From Glyphotaelius pellucidus (taxonomy: Eukaryota > Arthropoda > Insecta > Trichoptera > Limnephilidae), in contig OW386542.1 of assembly GCA_936435175.1 (NCBI GenBank), positions 25,814,001 through 25,878,000 of the forward strand: a DNA stretch of 64,000 bases. The letters are read 5' to 3'. Position 1 is the stretch's first letter. Each line of letters begins with the position of its first letter. Both the position numbers and the translations under genes were made by a program. Of the stretch, positions 22,870 to 33,400 are shown one piece after another. The notes under the pieces are model-generated. The model was not told the DNA's origin, searched no databases, and worked only from the letters and a program-made list of their open reading frames with translations.

Positions 22870-23115
22870 ACTAAATGAGGGAAACCTCAAATTGTAATAT
22901 TAAATCATTGAAGACAATATTAGCGACTCTCAAACGAAAATTTGAAACAGAAAAATATACTTAAATTGCCGAGGCTCTGCTCTGACCACTGAGCTTATTC
23001 GACCCCCTTCGGACATATTTAATTGCATCGTACTTCGAATAAGAACTACCAACATTATCTGCATTACCTTAACGCATATTTTTATTGGCTGCTATCTTTA
23101 TGTATGTTTAAATAT
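22870..23115 (-). repeat. Decayed third copy of the tRNA-containing unit
   Basis: On the minus strand this shares the flank motifs of the composite element (ccaataaaaatatgcgttaa, ctgtttc, taatattacaatttgaggt). It keeps only remnants of the tRNA segment (AGCTCAGTGGTCAGAG). It is much more diverged than the two inverted arms, so the unit is an older repeat family and not a single duplication. Confidence 0.65.
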
Positions 23116-23700
23116 TACATTAAGGGTTCAATTCCTAGTTGCGATCATTTGCGATCTTTTTCTGATTTGGTTCGGTGACTTTCTTGTAGTAACCGCCTAT
23201 GTAACTTAAGCCTAAAATATCTTAGAAAATATCAAACCCTAGAAAATTTACGCGTTTGAGAATATTTAATATTTTTTTTACGGTACAATAGAAGTAGTTA
23301 TAGTTATGTCGAATAACTTTCGTATTTTTAAGAAAATAGTTATGTTTACAAACTTGTACGATACCTGTATGTAAGTAATTAAGTCAAAAATTTGAAATGA
23401 GCGACATTTCTCGAGGCCTTAATATCCGATGAAATGGACTTAATATCCGATCAATCATTTTCTCGAATTGTGTCTAGTTTCAGAAGAAAACGTGTTATTT
23501 GCGAAACTTATAGGACGTCTAATAAGTATTTAGCTACTCGTTAAATTCAAGCAAGATAAGCCGTGGGCAAGGAAAATAACCGCTGAAAAAATATGTAATG
23601 GGGAATCTACAGTTTAGGTATGTAAGGAATGCCATAATAGGTCAACTCCCGACTTCGTCATTTGACAAAAGTCGAACAGTTGTTTACGATCACCATCGAA
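23116..23700. other. Intergenic sequence upstream of AMPK gamma, nothing recognised
   Basis: AT-rich sequence without ORFs or repeats shared with the rest of the window. It may include distal promoter sequence for the long isoform. Confidence 0.5.
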
Positions 23701-23853
23701 GAATCTAAATCACTCGAACGATCTGATAAAGAATCAAATCATATCACAAAAGTGTTAATCACTCGAGGCGTTACTGAGAAGCAGTTGGTCGTAAGTAGTG
23801 TGAGTGCGGGTGGAGAGCGCTTATCGGCTCAGTAGCGGGTCCGCCAGTCCGCC
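23700..23853 (+). promoter_or_regulatory. Probable 5' untranslated/promoter region of the long AMPK gamma isoform
   Basis: This is the sequence directly upstream of the first ATG; it becomes GC-rich from about 23,800. There is no TATA box at a sensible distance. Arthropod initiator-like TCAGT occurs at 23829-23833 and GCAGTTGGTCG at 23781-23791; either could mark a start site, but such short motifs also occur by chance. A GTAAGT at 23792 could be a donor for a short upstream exon. Confidence 0.25.
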
Positions 23854-24420
23854 ATGACGCCCGAGAGCCTCGCGCAGGAGCTGACCGTGGGTCTGGCCTT
23901 GTTGTTCGCGTCCTCGCGCAAGCAGCGCAAGTCCTCGGCGCCCAGGGCCGACTCCCCCGCTCGCAAGGTGTCCTCCGATCTGCCCAAGAAGCACCCCATG
24001 CGCAAGTTCTCCACGCCCGTCTACGGAACCGACCCAAGCGCGACAATCACAAACGCCAAAGAGAAAAGCAAACGGAAAACAGTTTCAACCGTTGTTGAAC
24101 CGATCGCGCGCGAATTGGTAACAAAAGATTCCAATAGAGAGTTTATTTCAAAAGTTAGTGTCCGGCACGTGAATTTAGCTGAAGCTGTGAGTGTCACGCA
24201 GAATGTTGAGAATGACAGGTTGTTCCTGCCGGTGCCGTATCGGAAGTACTCTTCCCCGGCGCCTCGGAAGGTCGCGACTCCTCTGAAAAGGCGGACGGGC
24301 GTTGTGGAAGCAGTCCCCGAATACTCGAGCCTAGTGCTGCCCCCTTCGCAGGACGAAAACGGATGGATGTCCCGCTACGCCACGGACCTCCGAAGAGGAG
24401 TTGTTAGGAAAATATCCTGG
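23854..24420 (+). CDS. SNF4Agamma: AMPK gamma exon 1: N-terminal extension
   Basis: First coding exon, 189 complete codons, ending in TGG before the donor GTATGC at 24421. The ATG lies in the context gccATGa; an in-frame TAG at 23833-23835 makes it the first usable start. The exon is GC-rich in an AT-rich neighbourhood and has strong third-position G/C. It encodes a basic, Ser/Pro-rich, probably disordered segment with several Arg-x-x-Ser type sites (for example RKVSSD, MRKFSTP, YRKYSSP). Such sites are typical kinase targets, but that role is inferred here. No known domain is recognisable. It ends in phase 0, fitting exon 2. If read through, the frame stops two codons into the intron. Confidence 0.85.
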
Positions 24421-27400
24421 GTATGCTGATTTTAAATTTAAAAACCAGAACTAGACGTAATTAGAACACAACACTATAAAATTTACCAATTAATAGGGAT
24501 TCCTCAAGTACCTGTACTACTATATTATAAAATTATAACTTAAAATAACCCACTAGACAGGTGTGTGGGTGGAAAGGGCTGACAGGTTTTATTTTTTTTA
24601 ATATTTCGTTTAAATTTCACCTTACAATATTCATTTGAATTATCACGACAACTATTATATGCTCAAGCCCATATCACATATCATGGCTGTCGTATATAGG
24701 CTGTATTAGAATATAATCATATGAATACTAAATGTCGACATAAAAATAAAAATTATATTTATAAAAACAAAAAACGGTTTTTATTTTTATGTCGACATTT
24801 ACTATAAATCAAAATTAAAAATAAATAAAAAAGATATAAAATACTCAAATAATATTAAAAAGCACGATTAAAAAATACAAAGAGGTATTATAAGACCTCC
24901 CTTTTGAAAGAAGTCAAAATCACAGAACCCGTTACAAATGTATAGAACGGTGAAGAGTTCCCAAGAAATACTGACCAATCGAAAGAAGAGTAAAATTTAT
25001 TAAAATTAAAAAAAAAACTGTTATGAAATATGTGAACCGTAAATTTCAAATCATGTTTACACGACTATTTAATACAAATTATCAACATGTTAACATACAA
25101 ATAATCAACATGTTTCAAAACTAATGGTTTCTTCATCAGAAAATTATATTTTGTTCGATTTTAAGGTGTGTGGTGTTGAACTGAAAAGGTCTAACGGACA
25201 GAAATAATTATTTATTCTTCAATAAGATTAAAATAACTGCCCCGTTTTATTTAAACGATAGTACATTTCTATAAAATAAATTTATTCTCATTCCAGAAAA
25301 AAATTATGTATAAAATCTGTTTGGTACGCGAAAAATAGTGAGTTTTGTTAGGATTTTTTTGGCATCGAAAGAAGCTAATAGTTTTATGACGAATGTGATG
25401 CACACATCAGAATATGTTTTCCTTTCCTAGCAGAAACGATAGTATTTTTTTCTGTTTGTTTTAATAATATTATTGTTCATAAAAAATAAAACCATCATCT
25501 AGGTTATGTACATAAAAAAATAAACAATCATATGATTATTATTACCGTTGAAGTGCGTATTGATACTATCGCAAAAAGATTATCTTATCTTTAATATATT
25601 AAGCAATTTATCTTTGTTCGTCGTCATTTTAAGTATTAGTATATATAATAATATCGTCATAATGAATATTAGTAGGTATAACTATATTAATAATAAAATA
25701 CAATAATTCAATATAATAATATCGACAAATAAATATTAGTATAAGAACGTTATGGTATTAATACTAGCAAAAGGTAGTTGCTTAAATTGCCCGTGTTTAT
25801 TTAATTAAAGCGGTCATTTGATTACAGTAATCATTCTTAGGCTAATGAAGCTCTATAATTTTTAAACTAACTAATATTTGGCAAGAAAACAACTGTACTG
25901 CGAGAAATAAACCAAACCTAGCTATCATGACCGCTCTGGTAAAATGAAAAGCTTAATTTGGAGAGTACAATAAGAACGTTGAGAGATTGAGTTGTTCCAA
26001 AAGAAATTCCATGGTCGTCTTCCAAAGATCCTCGTCTACCTATGAAGAGTTAATTCTTGCTTGTTGACAAGGTTTGAGGAATACGTACCTATCACTGAAT
26101 TTACATCGCATTTCCATTTTTTTTCAACTACGGGGTTAATAAAACGTTTGGAGCCGGGTCTATGCTTCGACGCATTTTGAAAGACATTAAACAGCGATTT
26201 TTTTTTGTTATTTGACTTAAAAAATCCCAACTTCGTATTCCAAAATAAATAAAAAAGTTATACTACAAAATCGACTCCAAATATGATGTAGTTTTATCCT
26301 TTTCCCGCTTTTACTACAAATTTCCGGACACCGTATGTATATTGAGATTGTCATTCCTAATATACCTACACATTATATCAAGATATACCTATGTGTTATA
26401 CAAACGATTTTTTTACAATTAAGACCTGTGACCTGCCACACACAGCTACAAAAGATAAAATATCATTTGGCTTGGCCTATTTCAGTATATCGCTCGCCAT
26501 ATATTCCCATTGGGAATGTACGGCGAGCGATATGCCGAAATACGGCAAGCCGCATGATCTTTTCTCTTTTATAGTTGTGTGTGGCAAAGGTCTAATGAGT
26601 TTTTTTTATTTATTTTTACGTCGCGAATACAATATACGAAGAAGTCGCGTTGTTGCATGTTTGGAATTTGTATACACTGTCTTTGTTGTAGTGGAAATCT
26701 CAGATCATTGATAACAACTGTTGGAAATTGGAATCAAAAAAATTCGTTTCACTTTGTGAGCAATTTTTAACTACTTATGCAGGAAGTCTTTGACTTGAAT
26801 TGTCGAACGTTGCTTCACACCTACTAGACAATGAACATACGTTTGACAAAGACAGATGTTAAAGTTCTTCATACCTGCAATAAAGGACAAAAACTAGATA
26901 GGCTAGAATCATTAGAGTTATCCGCCTTACTAAAAAAGTTGTTGTAATATTATTACATATTACAACAACTACCACGTAAAATATGTGTTTTCTTAATTTC
27001 TAGTCCTTTCTATTAGTATTTCCTGCTGCAATGTAAAATATGTATCATTTTAAAATCTAAAATTGCAAATATTAATCAAAATTTCCAAGTGGCCGTGAAT
27101 CTTATAAAACTGGCAATAGACACCTGCCTGACAACCGTAAGTGGGTGAAAACAATTCAAGTTAGGTATTCATCAAATAAATACTTACATTATTAATGTGT
27201 AAAACCGAGATAATTACGCCTACTGCTAATAATCAAATAATTGGATTTCAGTTAATTTCATTTGTGAAACACGAAATAGCAACGACGATAATATATCCAT
27301 ATAACTTTAATAAAATCATTGTATACCACCCTGTTAACCCCCCCCCTCTCCCAAATGTTATGAATGTAAACCATAGCTTAAGGAATAATTTTACCATTTC

Positions 27401-30400
27401 TTGAAAATCATTGCTTTAATATATTATTTTATTGGAATTCCACCGCGAAAGTCAGGATCAAAAAAAGAGATATTAAAAAGATAAATTGTAGTCATTAGTA
27501 CCTACTTAGGTGTACCGCGTCGACGCTTCCACAGGCATCGTATTCCTTTACTCGCATCAGCAGACTGATTAATGCGTTCAGTATTGCTGTTCATCTGCGA
27601 AACGTTTATCTTACTTGGGTTGCGTCAGTCTGTCTACTACTTGTTGTTCATCTGCGACTACTAAATGGACCTGAAATGAAGTGTTTATTACTTCTCTTTA
27701 GGGATGGGTCATGACTCATTTTATCAAGAGCTGGAGTCGCGGTACCAGCTCAATATTTTCGTACGACTCGAAGAATCGAATCAATTGAACGACAGCTCAA
27801 TTGAGCTAGAGCTCAGAGCGAATGAGTAGTGGGCATTGAGCATGCTGCGCTCGCCCGATACGGCTCGCACGATACTCATGCACAGTTCCCCAGCGCCAGC
27901 GTAATAGCCGTTTTTACACCATCTCTTTTTCAGGCCAATTCCAGTATAGAGACCAAAGACAAAATTTGCGCTCTACACGATCGCTATTTTCACCTCTATT
28001 TTCATTTTATGATTTCAATAGGCATCACTGCAGATAACACGTGAACCATGTTGTCTGCAGTGATGCCCACTGAAATCGTAGATATGAAAAAAGAGATGAA
28101 AATAGCGTTCGTGTAAAGTGAAAAATTTTGTCTTTTGTCTCTATACGAGAATCACGCTGAAAAAAGAGATGGTGTAAAATGGCTATAAGTGTAAGATTGT
28201 ACGACTCCCGGTACCGGTACGCCGCGCCGCCCCGTGCCACCAGTAAAATAAGATGCTAGGTAGTTGGTAGATGTAGGCACTGGGTACATAATATGTCTAA
28301 GAAATTGATTGGACTGTCAGACGCCGTTCACGTTTCTGAATATATAAGAAGAAATAATACTTCGATAATTTTTTTATGGCGCTATTTTCCAAAAATATCC
28401 CGTGAACGGCGTTTATTCCGTGTTTCGTGAAATGCAACTTGTAATAATTAATAATATTTAAATATTGGTTCCATGACAACTCAGAGTCAACTTCAACTTC
28501 AAGTCAGTCCACTCAACACCTCTTCGAAAAGTCATTAAAAGTTATGAAAAAAAAAAGAAAAATAGCCCATAACCAAACCTAACGTATCCCATTTAACCAA
28601 TTTTTAAAATATTTTTTTAATCAGTTTTAACGACTTTTCAAATGAGGTGTTGAATTGAGTTGATTCTGAGTTATCCGGTCATCATAAATATTAAACATGA
28701 AGAATTCGGTAAGATACAATAATAATTTTTTATTTTATTTTTTTACTGCTAGATTCATTCATTGCCGTCACCATCCAAAAGCCGTGATGCGGTTTATCGG
28801 GAGTCGTATGAATACGACTCACCAAAAAGAGCTAGCTCATTTGTGCGGCTCGTTCATGAACGACCCATCACTACTTATGTTGCCCCACTCTGGGTGATCT
28901 TGTGCGGATCTAAATTTAATCAGTTGCTTCGATATAGTTAATCCCTTATAAGTGGCTACTGGTCTATTAATAATATTATCATGATTTACAAATCCTTATG
29001 AATTGCTTTTAACAATAGTTATAACTTCAAATATAATATGGAGAAAATATAATTAAATTTGGTTATTTCACGTATTATAAATTTGCAGTACTCAATTAAT
29101 TTAAAATCATATTAGGTGTGTTTGCAGCTCGTTTCAGGGTAGTAAATGCTTTCGGTATCTTTCTGGCGAAAGACCACCATTCACATCCGGAACGTTGTGA
29201 ATGGTGGTCGTTACCGTGTTCTATGACCTGATTTGAATAGCTAGTTATTTTCCCAGCTTCTTTTTCTCCGTCTCTTAACCCTTCCCCCTACCTTCAGCCT
29301 CACATTGAGATTACTCAAATTTGATGCCAAGGTCTCACTACGATGCTTGAAAACATTTGGGAACTATTGTGCAATATTCACACAAAAAAAATCGAATGCA
29401 GTTCACACGCGGTGGAAGCGAAACTTCACCAAAACAATTTCAACCAATAGGAGCTTTGAAAGGTGAGACAATAATCAAAGCGGTCAATGAGCACAGTTTG
29501 ACGCTTCGTAGGTACTGTAATGCGTCATTTCCGTTTCATATCTCAACCAATAGGAGCCTTGAAAAGTGAGATCATAATCAAAGCGGCCAATGAGCGAAGT
29601 TTGACGCTCCGTAGGTACTGCAGTGCGTCATTTCCGTTTAATCCGAGTTTCAAATCACAACGGGGCTAAAGAAGTTTCACTTTAAAAAAAAATTATCTTT
29701 CTCTAAGGCCGGGTTGTTTCGCCTTTTAGTCATGGTTTGGCGAAGTTTATGTTTGGCCAAAACATAATACATAATTTGAACTCTTTAACACTTTTTTTAA
29801 CATTAGATCAAGTTTATAAAAAGTTCAAATGAATAGTTTTAAATGTTACAAATTTTACAAAAGAAGTAACTCGCCATAAGAAATGAGTTACTGTACTTTT
29901 ACGCCGCTTTGACGATGGTTGCTTTTATTTTTGACTTATTTCATGAGGCATTCATGCATTTATTTATTTTTCATAGTCTTCGTAAAACAGCTGTTGGATA
30001 ATTTTTAATATTCATAATAATTGCGAAGTATGTCCATAAAATTATTAGATCGGTAAGTAAGTACTATGTACTTAAACGCTGGTTCATTGAATACTTTGTA
30101 TGGTGTATATACACGTAGATTATTATAACATTATCGTCATGTCTGTAACCATAACATACATTGTGTATTACAATATGCAGCTACCAACATCGCCATTGCA
30201 CAATACGGCTACACAAGATGAATAGGATTTTATTTTTATGACTATTAAATACGTCGTTAGTTTTCATCAAAATTACACCCAAAATCATGTGTTTTTGGTT
30301 TGAAAATATGATTGCCTGGAAATCTTTCAGATGCTTTCATTAAATACTGCGTGTATAACGCACTTGAGCATTTTTATAAGCCCGGAAAAAAGTGTGTCTG

Positions 30401-33400
30401 GTCTAAATTACTGCGTATAACATGTGTAAAATCTCCTCCTTACAACCCCTTTTCGGATATGGTTTTATTGTATAATGTAGCAAATTACTTTCTTTAGATT
30501 TTGATCGGGAAACATTTTAATGTTGAAAAAAACATTTTTATTTTGTTTTGTGAAATTCAAAAAATAAAATGAACGTTCTGTCAACGTTCTTTTAGCATAA
30601 ATCAGAACAGGTGGCCGATGTTAAACGGGAATTTAAACCTTATCATCTTCTGCGTAAGAAATGCGTGATTTCGCCCTTCCAATTATTACATTCTACGGTA
30701 TTTGTGGAAAAAATGGGGAAGGAACTAATTGGAGTTTCATTTGTTTGTTTCAGTTGCCTGTGGCAGACCCATTCCTGGAGAAAGTGAGCTTCTCAGATCT
30801 CGGTGAGTATGGTAGATGGGTGTGAATGGTAGATGCTTGTGCAGAGCGTGGTGTGGTAGTGGCTGGCAACCCCGGGGCGGCGCGCCTTGGCGAGTGCGGC
30901 GAGAGCGCGCGGGCGGCAGCGCTCCGCAGTGCTGTCTCGCGGAGACGCGCGGGAGGGTCGCGCAGTCGCCGCCCGGGACGCCGACGGTGGAAATAGCGCT
31001 CGCGGGCTATATCGGTCCGGCCGGGCAGTGAGGCCAGCGTGGCGGGCTCGCCGCACCTCGTGTACTATTCGGACCGCGCCAGCGAGCCGCAGCCCGAGCT
31101 CGACGTCTACCCCATCGACCTCATCAAGGAGTTCGAGCAGGTCAGCCGCGCGTGGAAGCTCTGGCTGGCCGAAGTGCTCAGCAAAGGTTGTTCTCTCCGC
31201 TGACACACCCACAGCAGCAGCACGCCCCTCAGTGTTGTTGTTTCTGTCGCTCATCATTAGCAGCATCACCCACCATCTTTCAAATCATCTCGAAACTATT
31301 AACGTTACGCTTGGCCAAGCAAACAGTTGCTGGAAGCTACCAATATTTTGTTATCGGCCGTTGTGATTCTTGTTTTTTAGACATCAACATCTAGAATGTT
31401 CGATGCATAATTCGATGGACTACAAGTTGTTGCGAATTCATATTATACCATCAATTAATAATACTCACAACCCATCGTCTTCAGCATTCCTGCTGAAACT
31501 TTCATTTAGTTAAATGACATTGACATGACACCTGTAACGACAAAATACCGCAAAAGTAAAAAATTGGAAATAAGAAATCATTCAGGAATTATAAGCTTCA
31601 TAATTATTACAATAATTTTCCTTTTTTGTAATACGAAATTCACTAATTTGACCCTAGATTTATCTTAGTTGTTTATTTTCTCGAGCATTGATAAATATAC
31701 GAAATTCTAAATAAACTGAGTTTTCACGATTCAAATGTTTGGCAAAGTCATATTTTCTTCCTCATTAAAACATTTTCTTTGGTTCAGTTTTGAGCTTTTA
31801 TCCACGTGGTTTTATGCCATGGTTCTAATATTAGTAGACTTTAAAACGTATGCGTACATACTTATACATATTATCGTAGTTTTTTATACTATATATTTAT
31901 AGTAATAAATAACAATTTTTTTGTAAAGACGTATAAGATATACTTTATTACAGTTTTTTATCAGTAAAAATAATCCACCATTTCGCCTTTATATCTGAAA
32001 TACTGCTTTATATTATGGACTACGAAGATTGATCGTTTGCATATTATGCTGTGAAAAGTTGGTACATGCAATCATAGATTCCATATTTTGATAGATATTT
32101 TACCCTCTAATCCTCTATAATTACTGTATTATAATAATTGTGGAGGATTAATAGGTTAAATACATTACACCCCACACAATGTATAATATTATATCATCAA
32201 TAAAGGTGGACATATAAATATAAATTGTTCAGGGCAGTGTACACGACGATTTCAAGCGTCATAACTTCATAATCGTCGTAGATTCTGAACCAAATGTTCC
32301 TACGCTACTAAAAATAGTTTAACCTTCGATTCAGTGAATACACAATATACACAACATGCTTTGTGTCATTAACTCCCAACAGAAGTTATTCAAAACACTG
32401 GCATTTTGCAAAGGGGGCTTTTATTTTAACAGTTGGATTATTTAATTATTATATATTTTTTTCATTTGTGAAATAATGCTCTTAACGTCATTAGATTATA
32501 ATAAATGTTGATGAGATTTTAATTGGTTTCATGTTTTTAAATTGTAATTGAAAGATTACAGCTAAGTAATGTAGATATCCGTGAGTCCCATTAATGCTTG
32601 TTAAGCTAACAGAGCTTAGAAATATCTGGCGATTATAATCGAAAAGTGATTATTATTTATCTTAGATAAAAGAGAAATGCTGGCACGTAACTGGCCATTT
32701 GTACAGAATTTTATTTTTTAATTTTTTATATTAATACTTACAGAATTGTGGGTTAACAACCTACGAGGATCTTAATAATCACAATAACCATCTTCTTCCC
32801 CTTGTCCCATTCGGGATTAGCTACAAGTCTCTCTCCTGGTCTACTTCAGTGGCCTCCGTCCATTGCAGACCCAGCCTCTCCTCGCACAGTAATTGGAGTT
32901 GCTTTCTTGGAAGTCGGTCTTCTGACATTCTGAATAGAGGTTCAAGCTATTTCGTCAGCGGCCTTTTAGTTTATGCTTTCACATATTTTTGCAATTGTTG
33001 CCTTTTTCATGTAGGCGGGTATAATTCATATTGATGCCACATAGAATTTCCTGATTTATTCAATTCATGTATGCAAATTTCTAAAAATTCGAGATATTAT
33101 ACCTCACCAGCTGATGCACTCGTACTTCGTGAGTAAATACTTTTCTAAATAGAAGTCTTTAAGGCGGCGCTTCCTCGCTCAAAAAGAAGAAGATGGAGAG
33201 ATATGTAATTACGAATGTTGGACAGAGCGCGCTAATATTTTAAATGATAAAATTGAAGCGAAAATTGTGAAAATGCTTAATAAAACATGACTCGTTTAAA
33301 ATAGAGCAAAAATCTCGTGGAAGACATCTTAAGTATCATTTAAAGAAACATAGTGATTTTTTTCACAAATATAACTTGTAAAATAATCGACTTGTTTTTA

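Larger units (their letters stand above)
27699..28873. mobile_element. hAT-like non-autonomous element, host to two nested elements
   Basis: Termini TAGGGATGGGTC (27699) and GACCCATCACTA (to 28873) are near-perfect inverted repeats of hAT form. Flanking 8-mers CTTCTCTT (27691-27698) and CTTATGTT (28874-28881) agree at 6 of 8 positions, consistent with an aged 8-bp duplication. The interior near both ends is rich in gagct/agctc motifs. Two other elements sit inside it (27904-28186 and 28471-28682). No transposase ORF. Confidence 0.6.

Noticed and set aside
23771..24046. Minus-strand ORFs over exon 1
   Set aside because: Antisense to a supported coding exon; Arg/Ala-rich artefact of GC-rich sequence.
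29357..29569. ORF across a miniature element (and its twin at 46415-46615)
   Set aside because: Similar peptides in two copies come from the shared repeat DNA; other copies are out of frame and no start or stop is conserved.
30793..31269. 158-residue minus-strand ORF in the GC-rich island
   Set aside because: Ala/Arg-rich antisense shadow of the plus-strand coding-like frame; composition follows GC content and there is no domain.
30887..31366. 159-residue plus-strand ORF in the same island
   Set aside because: Ser/Arg/Thr/Pro-rich translation of the GC-rich frame shifted from the protein-like frame; it resembles an out-of-frame reading.
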